Shown: piece after piece, positions 15,594 to 23,519 of the stretch
Position numbering within the stretch: the stretch's first letter is position 1
How the letters are laid out: the number at the start of each line of letters is the position of its first letter
NCBI GenBank assembly: GCA_016293865.1
Contig: JAEDDG010000008.1
Span: forward strand, 1-63,726
Reading direction: 5' to 3'
Length of the DNA stretch: 63,726 bases
Source: Oscillospiraceae bacterium
GTDB lineage: Bacteria > Bacillota > Clostridia > Oscillospirales > Oscillospiraceae
The notes under the pieces: model-generated
What the model was told of the DNA's origin: nothing
Databases searched by the model: none
The model's input: only the letters and a program-made list of their open reading frames with translations
Position numbers and translations under genes: made by a program

Positions 15594-16754
15594 TCAGAGA
15601 ACGGGTTGTCCTTTCAGAATAACCTGACGGACGTCGAAGCTGACGGGATCCATCAGGACAAGATCGGCGTCCTTGCCGGGCTCAATGGAGCCGACGCGGT
15701 CAAAAACGTGTACGGCTCTGGCCGGTGTGGCTGCTGCCATGCGGAACATGTCCACAAGGTCCGCGCCGGTGAAGCGGCGGAAGTTGCGGAACGCGTGATT
15801 CATGCTCAGTGTGGAGCCGAAAAGTACGCCCTCTTCCGTGAAGTTCAGGTCGGGGACGGAACGCTTGTGGTCTTTCGGATAATCCGCGGGATTATAGTCC
15901 CGGTAAAAGCAGTCGGTGATCAGTGCAATCCGGTCCGGACCGGCAAATTTATAGATGAACTGCAGATTTGCGGGCTTGACGTGAATGGCCTGTGAATCGC
16001 AGATGATCTCATAAATAAACGAATCGACAAGCAGTGCGCCGTCTGCGACCGTTTCCTGAATGATGCCCGTTTCCTGCACGGATTCGTCGCCGCGCCAGCA
16101 GCCCATGGCGTCATACATGTGCGTGACAATGGTCGCCCCGGCCTGGGCGGCTTTTTTGATGCGCTCCGGCGGTGCGTCGGTGTGGCCGATGGCGGAGACG
16201 ATGCCGTGCTTCCGGAAATAGGCCTCCAGCGCTTCGGAATTCGGCTGCTCCGGCGGATACATCCACTGGCGGATCAGGCCCTGGGCCCTGCGGCCGAATT
16301 CTTCAAAGTCCGATTCAACGATGGGCAGGGCTTTGGCATGGTTGGTTCCCTGGTTGGGGCTGACATAAGGGCCCTCAAAGTGAATGCCGATCAGATTGCC
16401 GGGTGTCCCATGCTCCATGGCGGCGCGGACGCGGTCGATTCCGCCGAATACCTCGGGGAAAGAGAGATTGTAGCCCAGCGTGGCGCACAGAGAGGTGGTC
16501 CCGTGGCGCAGGTGGTGCGCGGCTGCGCCCGCAGGATCCTTGTCCATGTTGCAGGTGCCGCCGGCATGACAGTGAATGTCAACAAAACCGGGGCCGACGA
16601 TCATGCCGCTGGCATCGATGATTTCAACGCCGGCGGGCAGGGGAAGCCGTCCGGCCTCGCCGACGGCCAAAATGCGGCCGTTTTCATAAAAAACTGCGCC
16701 GTCGTCAATGATTGTATCAAAGAGAATGGTTTTTCCGTGTAAAACAGCTTTCAT
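15594..16754 (-). CDS. nagA: N-acetylglucosamine-6-phosphate deacetylase-like amidohydrolase
   Basis: The 386-residue protein shows the TIM-barrel amidohydrolase plan: metal ligands His61 and His63 in VDIHCHAGG, GIHFEGPYVSP (typical NagA), IGHTDAP, VTHMYDAMG and the C-terminal PGKDADLVLMD. NagA removes acetate from GlcNAc-6-phosphate, feeding amino-sugar carbon into glycolysis. The usual HLFNAM is replaced by HMYDAM, and a HAKALP stretch replaces the usual hydrophobic loop. A related substrate such as another N-acylated sugar phosphate is therefore possible. GGAGG precedes ATG 16752-16754. No NagB is next to it. Confidence 0.8.
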   Translation of the reverse strand: MKAVLHGKTILFDTIIDDGAVFYENGRILAVGEAGRLPLPAGVEIIDASGMIVGPGFVDIHCHAGGTCNMDKDPAGAAAHHLRHGTTSLCATLGYNLSFPEVFGGIDRVRAAMEHGTPGNLIGIHFEGPYVSPNQGTNHAKALPIVESDFEEFGRRAQGLIRQWMYPPEQPNSEALEAYFRKHGIVSAIGHTDAPPERIKKAAQAGATIVTHMYDAMGCWRGDESVQETGIIQETVADGALLVDSFIYEIICDSQAIHVKPANLQFIYKFAGPDRIALITDCFYRDYNPADYPKDHKRSVPDLNFTEEGVLFGSTLSMNHAFRNFRRFTGADLVDMFRMAAATPARAVHVFDRVGSIEPGKDADLVLMDPVSFDVRQVILKGQPVL

Positions 16755-16785
16755 GGCAGTCCTCCGTTCAGTGGTTCACAGGGAA

Positions 16786-16813
16786 AGTATAGCACAATTT
16801 TCAAATCTGGCAA
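16786..16813 (-). promoter_or_regulatory. Promoter for the NagA-like operon
   Basis: On the minus strand TTGCCA (16813-16808), 16 bp, TATACT (16791-16786), with TGC before the -10 box. Confidence 0.6.
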
Positions 16814-16916
16814 TAAGCTGATTGCGGAGCGTACCTGAAGCGGACGGAGTGCGCAGATGTATCTGGAAAACGGAAAAGCTTTATAAAAATTGAACAAAAT
16901 TTGTATAGTATTACTG

Positions 16917-16945
16917 TTGATTATTCTGAAAATGCGGCGTATATT
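16917..16945 (+). promoter_or_regulatory. Promoter for cation/H+ antiporter
   Basis: TTGATT (16917-16922), 17 bp, TATATT (16940-16945) in an AT-rich stretch. It supports the start codon at 16983 rather than 16890. Confidence 0.55.
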
Positions 16946-16982
16946 TAAATTTGTTATTAATTTGAATGCGAGAGTGTTTGCA

Positions 16983-18284
16983 ATGACTGAATTATTATCC
17001 ATTGCCATCGCCCTGGCCGCGGGCCTTTTGATGACCCGGATTATGGGCAGGCTGAAGTTCCCGGACGTTACGGCATACCTGATTGCCGGCGTACTTGTCG
17101 GCCCGTATTGTCTCGGCCTTCTGGGCATTGAGGGGATCGGCTTCACAACCCACGCAGAGGTGGAAAAGCTGGACATTATCTGTGATGTGGCGCTGGGCTT
17201 TATTGCATTTGCAATCGGCAATGAGTTCCGCCTTTCCCAGCTCAAGAAAATCGGGAAGCAGGCCACCATTGTCGGTGTGTTCCAGGCAGTGGTTGCCACG
17301 GTTTTTGTGGATGCCGCTCTGATCGGCATGCATTTTCTCATGCCGGACGTACTGTCTCTGCCGGCGGCGATCACACTGGGCGCCATTGCAGCGGCTACGG
17401 CACCGGCGGCCACGCTGATGGTCGTGCGCCAGTATAAGGCGAAAGGCAAGCTGACGGATATCCTGCTGCCCGTGGTTGCACTGGACGACGCGGTGGGCCT
17501 GATGCTGTTTTCCATCTCCTTCGGTATCGCACGGGCCATGCAGAGCGGGACGGCGGACATTATGGCCATTCTGGTTGAGCCGCTTCTGGAGATTGTGCTG
17601 TCCTTGGCTTTGGGCGCCGTCTGCGGTCAGGTGTTGACCTGGCTGGAAAAGCTGTTCAACTCCAACCGGAACAGGACGTCCCTGATCATTTCCTTTGTCA
17701 TTCTGACTGTGGCCATTTCCCTGATGGAATTCCAGATCGGTTCACTTCATCTGGGCTTCTCCTCTCTGCTGGTCTGCATGATGCTGGGCGTCGTTTTCTG
17801 CAACTGCTGCCCGCTGAGTGAAGACCTGATGCAGCGCAGCGACCGCTGGACGGCTCCGCTTCTGGCCCTGTTCTTTGTGCTCAGCGGCGCGGAGCTTGAA
17901 CTGAGCGTGCTTGCCAATCTGGCCATTGTGGGGATCGGCATTGTTTATATGGTTGCGCGTTCTGCCGGCAAATACTTCGGCGCCTACGTCAGCTGCGCCA
18001 TTTCCGGCTGCGAAGACAATGTGAAGAAGTATCTGGGCATCACGCTTCTGCCGCAGGCGGGTGTGGCGCTTGGCATGAGCGCGCTGGCCGGGGGCCTTGG
18101 ATCGGCAGACGGCTCTGTGGTGCGCAACATTACGCTGTTCGGCGTTCTGATTTATGAGCTTGTGGGACCGATGCTGACCAAAATCGCGCTGACCAGGTCC
18201 GGAGACATCCAGCCGAAGAGCCAGGAACAGCTGATGCGGCGTGAAAAACAGCTGGCGGAAGCGGCGCAGACCAAGGGCAAATAA
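16983..18284 (+). CDS. Cation/proton antiporter, CPA2 (Na+/H+ exchanger) family
   Basis: The 433-residue protein has about 12 hydrophobic segments and begins ELLSIAIALAAGLLMTRI. The motif LDDAVGLMLF (about residue 170) is the DD pair of the ion-binding site in CPA2 transporters, and the GRLKFPDVTAYLIAGV entry is typical. It would exchange Na+ or K+ for protons across the cytoplasmic membrane. No C-terminal TrkA-N regulatory domain is present. The start at 16983 fits the promoter at 16917-16945 and leaves a 30-base leader; the ribosome-binding site is weak (GAGAG). Confidence 0.85.
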   Translation: MTELLSIAIALAAGLLMTRIMGRLKFPDVTAYLIAGVLVGPYCLGLLGIEGIGFTTHAEVEKLDIICDVALGFIAFAIGNEFRLSQLKKIGKQATIVGVFQAVVATVFVDAALIGMHFLMPDVLSLPAAITLGAIAAATAPAATLMVVRQYKAKGKLTDILLPVVALDDAVGLMLFSISFGIARAMQSGTADIMAILVEPLLEIVLSLALGAVCGQVLTWLEKLFNSNRNRTSLIISFVILTVAISLMEFQIGSLHLGFSSLLVCMMLGVVFCNCCPLSEDLMQRSDRWTAPLLALFFVLSGAELELSVLANLAIVGIGIVYMVARSAGKYFGAYVSCAISGCEDNVKKYLGITLLPQAGVALGMSALAGGLGSADGSVVRNITLFGVLIYELVGPMLTKIALTRSGDIQPKSQEQLMRREKQLAEAAQTKGK

Positions 18285-18329
18285 GTGTTCCGGCCGGAAA
18301 ACGGACGGTTTCAGACACAGCACTGACCC

Positions 18330-18360
18330 GGCGGCATGGCGGCAGTCATGCCGCCGTTTT
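18330..18360 (+). terminator. Intrinsic terminator
   Basis: GGCGGCATG (18330-18338), an 8-base loop, CATGCCGCC (18347-18355), then GTTTT. It ends the antiporter transcript. Confidence 0.8.
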
Positions 18361-18392
18361 CGGTTCTTTTCAGGTTTGAACGGATAACCTTC

Positions 18393-18421
18393 TTGCGCAG
18401 CGGCCGCCGATATGGTATAAC
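18393..18421 (+). promoter_or_regulatory. Promoter for EamA transporter
   Basis: TTGCGC (18393-18398), 17 bp ending in TGG, TATAAC (18416-18421), an extended -10 form. Confidence 0.6.
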
Positions 18422-18457
18422 AGAACGCGAAGATTTTTAAATTGGGGGAAAAAGAGA

Positions 18458-19381
18458 ATGTGGTTTTGGCTTTCAATCATTGCGCTTTTGTGCTGGAGCG
18501 GCTCCGATCTTTTTTCAAAGATGGGCTGCAGGGACAGCCGGGATAAGTATTCGCATCTGAAAATGGTGATGGCTGTCGGCGTTGTGATGGGATTGCATGC
18601 CGCCTACGAAGTTCTGATCGGCGGAACGGTGATCACGGTGGAGATCCTGGTGACATATCTGCCGGTATCCCTGCTTTACATCCTGTCGATGGCAATGGGT
18701 TATCTCGGCCTGCGGTACATTGAGCTGTCAATTTCCTCGCCGATCTGCAACGCGTCCGGCGCGCTGGTGGCTGTGCTGGCCATCCTGACCGGAGGGGAAA
18801 CATATCCGCCGCTTGTTCTGGTGGCGATTGCGCTTGTGTGCATCGGCGTGATTGCGCTCGGTGTTGTTGAAACCCGGGAGGATGAGCAGCTGCGTGCGGC
18901 CCGGCAGGAGGCCGGCAATTACAAATATGCCAAAAGCTGGCTGGCGCTGGCGCTGCCGGCGGCTTACTGCCTGCTGGATGCTGCCGGCACGTTTGCGGAT
19001 AACCTGGTGCTGGAAAAACTGAGTCAGACTGTGGCGGATTATGAGGCCAGCGCAAACGTCGCCTATGAGCTGACGTTCCTTCTGGCAGGCGTGATCTGCT
19101 TCATCTATGTGGTGCTGATCAAGCGGGACCGGCTTGTGCCCAAAATGGAACTGCCGAAATACACCGGCGCCGTGTTTGAAACGGCCGGTCAGTTTGCATA
19201 CATCTATGCCATTGCAGACAGCGCGCATCTGGCCATGTCCGCGCCGATTATCTCGGCCTATTGTGCGGCGTCCGTTCTCTGGAGCCGGATTTTCCTGAAG
19301 GAAAAGCTTTCCTATAAGCATTATCTGGCCATTGCGCTGGTGGTGGCCGGCATTGTGATCATGGGTGTGTTTGACGTATAA
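18458..19381 (+). CDS. EamA/DMT-superfamily transporter
   Basis: The 307-residue integral membrane protein has about ten hydrophobic segments in two halves split by a basic loop (ETREDEQLRAARQE, about residue 150). The two halves look like the EamA duplication, with the ending LAIALVVAGIVIMGVFDV typical of the second copy. It probably moves a small metabolite or amine out of or into the cell; the substrate is unknown. GGGGGAAAAAGAGA precedes the ATG. It sits alone between its own promoter and a hairpin at 19399-19446. Confidence 0.82.
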   Translation: MWFWLSIIALLCWSGSDLFSKMGCRDSRDKYSHLKMVMAVGVVMGLHAAYEVLIGGTVITVEILVTYLPVSLLYILSMAMGYLGLRYIELSISSPICNASGALVAVLAILTGGETYPPLVLVAIALVCIGVIALGVVETREDEQLRAARQEAGNYKYAKSWLALALPAAYCLLDAAGTFADNLVLEKLSQTVADYEASANVAYELTFLLAGVICFIYVVLIKRDRLVPKMELPKYTGAVFETAGQFAYIYAIADSAHLAMSAPIISAYCAASVLWSRIFLKEKLSYKHYLAIALVVAGIVIMGVFDV

Positions 19382-19398
19382 AACTGCAGAAAATCATT

Positions 19399-19446
19399 GC
19401 CGCCCGGCGTCAAAAGTGTGTGGAACGCTTGCAAACGCCGGGCGGC
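19399..19446 (+). terminator. Long inverted repeat overlapping the next promoter
   Basis: GCCGCCCGGCGT (19399-19410) pairs perfectly with ACGCCGGGCGGC (19435-19446) over 12 bp around 24 bases. TGTGTTTT follows. It probably ends the transporter transcript while its right arm forms the spacer of the AraC promoter. Confidence 0.55.
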
Positions 19447-19457
19447 TGTGTTTTAAT
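19429..19457 (+). promoter_or_regulatory. Promoter for AraC-type regulator
   Basis: TTGCAA (19429-19434), 17 bp, TTTAAT (19452-19457), about 43 bases before the start codon. Confidence 0.5.
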
Positions 19458-19499
19458 CGGGATAGAAACGCGGATTTTTCATCTGGAGGGCATCGCAGT

Positions 19500-20351
19500 A
19501 TGGCAGTAGAGAAAATTACCCGGGTTCTGTTGGGCGACGAGCGTATATCGGTGAAGGTGATGACCGGTGCAGGCGCGGACAGGGGCAGTTGGGACACAAA
19601 ACGCCACAGCAATGCGGAATATGAGCTTCATATTGTCCTGAAAGGCCGCTGCCGCGTCAGCATTGATGAAAAAAACTGTGTGCTGGAAGCGGGAAACGCC
19701 ATTATCATTGCGCCGGGCCAGTATCATCTGCCGGCAGTGGAACCGGGGGAATTTGAGCGTCTGTCGCTGCCCTTCAGCATTCAGGAGGGGCGCCTTGCCC
19801 GGCTCCTGGAGGGAAAGGTGGAGGACTACCTGCTTTTTGCGGTCAGCGCGGAGACGGCGTATGTATCCCGCCGGATTTTTGATGAGAGCACATGCAGAAA
19901 ACCGTTCCGGGACGATGTGCTGCTTGCGCTGTATACGCTGCTTCTGGCCGATGTTTTCCGCACGGTGGGCCTTCTGGACGAGAAGAAAGCAAACAGCGAG
20001 ATTCAGAATGTTGACCAGAGGACTTCGACCATTGACGACTTCTTTGAAAAGCACTTCAATGAATACGGAACGGAGGAGGCCCTTGCCCGGAACCTGCATT
20101 TGTCCAAGCGGCAGCTTGCCCGGGTGCTGAATGAAAAATACGGCATGAGCTTCCGGGAAAAGCTGCTGAGCACGCGGATGGATCACGCCGGCTGGCTTTT
20201 GCGGACGACCGGCCTGAAGGTCGGAGAGATCAGCGCTGCCGTGGGCTATTCGTCAGAGGGGTCATTTTTTAAGATGTTCAAGGAGTATTATAAAGTGACG
20301 CCGCAGAAATACAGAGCCTCTTTCCGTGCGGAGGACAGGGCAGGGAAATAG
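19500..20351 (+). CDS. AraC-family transcriptional regulator
   Basis: The 283-residue protein has an N-terminal cupin-like sensor (residues about 20-95, with YELHIVLKG, VLEAGNAIIIAPGQYH). A C-terminal double helix-turn-helix (about 180-275) contains LAR-NLHLSKRQLARVL and EISAAVGYSSEGSFFKMFK ending PQKYR. This is the standard AraC/XylS layout for sensing a small ligand. It may control the transporter upstream or the amidohydrolase downstream; both are on the same strand. ATG 19500 follows GGAGGG; the frame upstream to 19365 overlaps the previous gene and the promoter and is not used. Confidence 0.88.
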   Translation: MAVEKITRVLLGDERISVKVMTGAGADRGSWDTKRHSNAEYELHIVLKGRCRVSIDEKNCVLEAGNAIIIAPGQYHLPAVEPGEFERLSLPFSIQEGRLARLLEGKVEDYLLFAVSAETAYVSRRIFDESTCRKPFRDDVLLALYTLLLADVFRTVGLLDEKKANSEIQNVDQRTSTIDDFFEKHFNEYGTEEALARNLHLSKRQLARVLNEKYGMSFREKLLSTRMDHAGWLLRTTGLKVGEISAAVGYSSEGSFFKMFKEYYKVTPQKYRASFRAEDRAGK

Positions 20352-20408
20352 AGCCTCCGGAAGTCTGCTTTTCTGCTGCTGTCCGGCTGATCATGGCGCG
20401 TCGGCAGA

Positions 20409-20437
20409 TTGCGGCCGGACGGTATATATGCTATAAT
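20409..20437 (+). promoter_or_regulatory. Strong promoter for amidohydrolase
   Basis: TTGCGG (20409-20414), 17 bp ending TGC, consensus TATAAT (20432-20437). This is an extended -10 promoter, 43 bases before the start codon. Confidence 0.75.
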
Positions 20438-20479
20438 ATTCAAAATAAACGGTTTTGCCGTCAGACGGAGGAACATACG

Positions 20480-21499
20480 ATGATCGTTGAAAACGGAGTT
20501 TACTGCAAGTATGACCACGAAGCTGCGAAAATTCTGAATGATTTTCTGCCGGACAGGATTTTTGACGCCCATGCGCATCTGTATGATGCGTCTTTCATAC
20601 CCGGAATGTATGCTGCCGGCGGCTGCTTTTCCATGCGCCCCCGCTGCGAAGTCAGCGAGTATCTGGAGGATATGGAGCCGCTTCTCGGAGGAAAAAGGGA
20701 AATCCGGCTGAATATTGTCACGACGCCGGATGCGTCCATGGCTGACCCGTCAACCGGGAACCGGCAGGCGGCCATAGAATTTCTGGCCGGCCAGCTGGGA
20801 AAATACCCGGGGAATGTGGGCGAAATCATGGTCAGTCCGGATGACACGCCGGAAGAGATTGAGGCGCAGCTGATTCACCCGGCAATCCGGGGCTTCAAAT
20901 GCTATCACGTTCTTGCCCCCAATAAGCCGACCTGGAACGCGTCCATCGGCGAGTATCTGCCGGAGGCCGCCTGGCAGGTGGCCGACCGGCGCGGCCTTGC
21001 CATTACGCTGCACATGGTGCGTGACAAAGCGCTGGCAGACCCGGTGAATCTGAATTACATTACGGAGATGGCGAAGAAATATCCCAATGCGGTGCTGATC
21101 CTGGCCCATGCAGCCAGAAGCTTTGCCGCCTGGACTGCGCTGGAAACCGTTGAAAAAATTGCACATCTGGACAACGTCTGGTATGATTTTGCCGCTGTGT
21201 GCGAGTCTCCTGCGATGTTCCAGATTATGCGCAAGGTCGGCGTGAAGCGCTGTATGTGGGGGAGCGATTATCCCATCTCCCGGTCAGCCGGAAAGGCAAT
21301 CTCAATTGCGGACAGCTTTTACTGGATCAATGACCAGGACCTGAGCCGCTTTGCCGGCCCCACGGAATTCCATTTCTGGCAGGTGGGCACGGAGAATCTG
21401 ATGGCCACGCGGCAGGCCTGCCTGATGCTGGACCTGAAGGAAGACGCAGTGGAGGATCTGTTTTACAACAATGCCATGCGGCTTTTCAGACAGAACTGA
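20480..21499 (+). CDS. Amidohydrolase family 2 protein (ACMSD-like metal hydrolase)
   Basis: The 339-residue protein has a TIM-barrel hydrolase pattern: metal ligands His31 and His33 in FDAHAHLY, a central LHM, a conserved AHAAR loop (about residue 211) and the WGSDYPI aspartate near residue 262. The family includes decarboxylases and lactonases acting on aromatic or carboxylated substrates; no specific substrate is evident. The middle region (about residues 35-110) has the VSPDDTPEEIEAQ segment typical of this subgroup. GGAGGA precedes the ATG at 20480. It is under a strong promoter next to an AraC regulator. Confidence 0.8.
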   Translation: MIVENGVYCKYDHEAAKILNDFLPDRIFDAHAHLYDASFIPGMYAAGGCFSMRPRCEVSEYLEDMEPLLGGKREIRLNIVTTPDASMADPSTGNRQAAIEFLAGQLGKYPGNVGEIMVSPDDTPEEIEAQLIHPAIRGFKCYHVLAPNKPTWNASIGEYLPEAAWQVADRRGLAITLHMVRDKALADPVNLNYITEMAKKYPNAVLILAHAARSFAAWTALETVEKIAHLDNVWYDFAAVCESPAMFQIMRKVGVKRCMWGSDYPISRSAGKAISIADSFYWINDQDLSRFAGPTEFHFWQVGTENLMATRQACLMLDLKEDAVEDLFYNNAMRLFRQN

Positions 21500-21612
21500 G
21501 CAGATAACGGCTGCCTGAAGGAAGGGCGTATACCGGCCTTCTGCTGAGATGGAATCCGGAGCGGGAGAAGCGGAAGGACGGCCGGGAATACCGGAAGCCC
21601 GTGCAGAAAATG

Positions 21613-21644
21613 CGGCGCTGCGGAAAATCCCGCAGCGCCGTTTT
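21613..21644. terminator. Intrinsic terminator between convergent genes
   Basis: CGGCGCTGCGG (21613-21623), a 6-base loop, CCGCAGCGCCG (21630-21640), then TTTT. It is stronger on the plus strand; a second small hairpin TGGGC/GCCCA overlaps the pssA stop. Confidence 0.7.
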
Positions 21645-21699
21645 GCGTAAATTTTTTGTGTCTTTTCCTGCAGGCTGTGCCGCAGGTGCTATACTGGGC

Positions 21700-22326
21700 C
21701 TATGCCCAGACGAATACAGACAGCAGAAGGCAGATGAGAATCACGGCGCCGCCTGCAATCACCGCATAGGTGGCCGCGCCGTGCGGTTTTCTGACCTTGA
21801 AATTCAGAACGAACAGCGCGCCGATGACGAACAGATAAACTGCGGCTGCCGCCGGCATGGCGGCACCCAGCACGTTCCGGAAAATGTAGAGCAGCGGCAG
21901 CAGGATTGCGATGCTGGTGACCGGCAGCCCCTGATAAACGCTGCGGTTTGCATCCGTCGTCTGCTGGCGCGCAGATTCCGTTACGTTGAAGTAGGCGAGC
22001 CGCACCACGGCCGCCAGCGCGAAGAAGGACAGCGCGGCGATCTGCCAGGGCCGGTTCGCGCCCATGCAGTAGCAGATGACCGCCGGCTGCACGCCGAAGC
22101 AGATCAGATCGCACAGCGAGTCGATCTGGATGCCGAAGGATTTTTCGTCATCTGTGCGCTTGATTGCGCGGGCAATTTTCCCGTCAAACATATCGCACAG
22201 ACCGCAGAACAGCAGGCAGAAAACTGCGACGGTGATGTTGCCGCTGGCAGATTGAAAAATGCCGAACATGGCAGCCAGAAGGCTGATGTATGTCAGAATT
22301 ACGGATACATTGTAGAAGCCGATCAT
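21700..22326 (-). CDS. pssA: CDP-diacylglycerol-serine O-phosphatidyltransferase
   Basis: The 208-residue membrane protein carries the CDP-alcohol phosphotransferase signature: the DGKIAR motif (in FDGKIARAIK), then an 11-residue spacer, then GIQIDSLCD. It makes phosphatidylserine from CDP-diacylglycerol and serine, the precursor of phosphatidylethanolamine. About six membrane helices are visible. It is divergently transcribed from the DUF368 gene; the 114-bp spacer has a GATAAG/CTTATC inverted repeat. No decarboxylase gene (psd) is in the window. Confidence 0.88.
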   Translation of the reverse strand: MIGFYNVSVILTYISLLAAMFGIFQSASGNITVAVFCLLFCGLCDMFDGKIARAIKRTDDEKSFGIQIDSLCDLICFGVQPAVICYCMGANRPWQIAALSFFALAAVVRLAYFNVTESARQQTTDANRSVYQGLPVTSIAILLPLLYIFRNVLGAAMPAAAAVYLFVIGALFVLNFKVRKPHGAATYAVIAGGAVILICLLLSVFVWA

Positions 22327-22350
22327 CAGAATTTCTCCCCTGTTCAGACT

Positions 22351-22378
22351 TTGATAAGTGGTACGCTTATCTTAATAC
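22351..22378 (+). promoter_or_regulatory. Promoter with internal inverted repeat, pssA/DUF368 spacer
   Basis: TTGATA (22351-22356), 16 bp, TAATAC (22373-22378). A 6-bp inverted repeat GATAAG (22353-22358) / CTTATC (22366-22371) overlaps the -35 box and spacer. It could be an operator acting on both divergent genes. Confidence 0.45.
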
Positions 22379-22440
22379 AAAAAACCGCGCAGCACAATGT
22401 ATTTAACAAAAAGTTTATTCATGTCAGGAGCAAAAACAGT

Positions 22441-23304
22441 ATGAGTGAAAAATCAGAACCGGAAAACGTAACCGCACCCGCGCGCATGAAGCCGATGCAG
22501 TGGTTTCTGCGTGTGCTGGAGGGCGCGCTGATCGGCGGAGGCGCCATTCTGCCGGGAATCAGCGGCGGCGTTCTGTGTGTGAGCTTTGGGCTGTATCAGC
22601 CGCTGATGGCGCTGCTGGCCCATCCGAAATCGTCTCTCCGTATATACGGACGGCTGTTTATCCCGGTTGTCATCGGCTGGGTACTGGGATTCTGGGGCTT
22701 CGCGCTCGTTGTGGATCTGCTTTTCGGCGCTTCGGATGTGGTGGCAACCTGGCTTTTCATCGGCCTGATTGCCGGCACGATCCCGTCCCTGTTCAAGGAG
22801 GCGGCCAAAGAGCGCAGGGCGCGCGCCGCGGACTGGGCGGCGCTTGCCGCCGGCTTCGTGCTGATGGCGGCGTTTCTGGTTTGGGTGCAGGTGGGCTTCT
22901 CCGCCTCGCTGCAGCCCGGCATCGGCTGGTTCTTTTTCTGCGGGGTGCTCTGGGGCCTGAGCCTTGTGGTGCCGGGGATGACTTCATCATCCATTCTGAT
23001 GTCCATGGGACTGTATGAACCGCTGGTGGAGGGAATCGGCAGCGTGGACCCCGCGGTGCTGCTGCCGATGGTCGCCGGGATCGCGGTCGTTGTTCTGCTG
23101 ACGGCCAGACTGATCAATTTCCTGTTCAAAAGGTATTACACCACGGCTTATCATGCAATTATCGGCATTGTCATTGCATCCACACTTCTGATTATTCCGC
23201 TTGAGTATGCCGGATGGCAGCAGATCCTGCTCAGCGTGCTTTGCTGTGCCGGCGGTTTTTACGGCGCGCTGAAAATGGAGCAGTACGGCCGGAAGATCCA
23301 GTGA
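22441..23304 (+). CDS. DUF368 protein (PopT-type undecaprenyl-phosphate flippase)
   Basis: The 287-residue membrane protein has two similar halves, each opening with a Pro-Gly re-entrant motif: GGGAILPGISGGVLCVSFGLY near residue 33 is cut here to AILPGISGG, and LVVPGMTSSSILMSMGLY near residue 177. That duplication is the DUF368 signature. DUF368 proteins have been shown in other bacteria to return undecaprenyl phosphate to the cytoplasmic face, recycling the lipid carrier of peptidoglycan synthesis. About eight helices follow in total. ATG 22441 follows AGGAG; a much longer frame reading back to 21601 crosses pssA and is rejected. Confidence 0.85.
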   Translation: MSEKSEPENVTAPARMKPMQWFLRVLEGALIGGGAILPGISGGVLCVSFGLYQPLMALLAHPKSSLRIYGRLFIPVVIGWVLGFWGFALVVDLLFGASDVVATWLFIGLIAGTIPSLFKEAAKERRARAADWAALAAGFVLMAAFLVWVQVGFSASLQPGIGWFFFCGVLWGLSLVVPGMTSSSILMSMGLYEPLVEGIGSVDPAVLLPMVAGIAVVVLLTARLINFLFKRYYTTAYHAIIGIVIASTLLIIPLEYAGWQQILLSVLCCAGGFYGALKMEQYGRKIQ

Positions 23305-23435
23305 TTCCGGCGCGGCAGGGAAAAAGCCGCCGGATTTGTGCAGAGTGTCGATGTGTGCAGAGAGACAACTGGTGAATTTGGCCGTTTTGCTATCCGATTC
23401 TGACGCGATCGGGTGAAAATCGGCGTGTCGGACGA

Positions 23436-23464
23436 TTGTTCCAATATCCGGGCTGTGCTACCAT
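23436..23464 (+). promoter_or_regulatory. Promoter for MttB-family gene
   Basis: TTGTTC (23436-23441), 17 bp ending TGC, TACCAT (23459-23464), an extended -10 form. Confidence 0.45.
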
Positions 23465-23474
23465 GTCCACAGAA

Positions 23475-23503
23475 GGACGGGGTGGACCGTCCGGATATTT
23501 TTT
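23475..23503 (+). other. 5'-leader hairpin of MttB-family gene
   Basis: GGACGG (23475-23480) pairs with CCGTCC (23487-23492) and a T6 run follows within five bases. It begins almost at the predicted transcription start, so it is either a 5' stabilising stem or a short attenuator. Confidence 0.4.
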
Positions 23504-23519
23504 CATGTGGAGGGAAATT

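Noticed and set aside
21680..21711. TGCTATACT -10-like sequence on the plus strand at the end of pssA
   Set aside because: No -35 box at the right distance and it would transcribe antisense to pssA.
21601..22440. N-terminal extension of the DUF368 gene
   Set aside because: It runs antisense through pssA; ATG 22441 has an AGGAG site and gives the normal family length.
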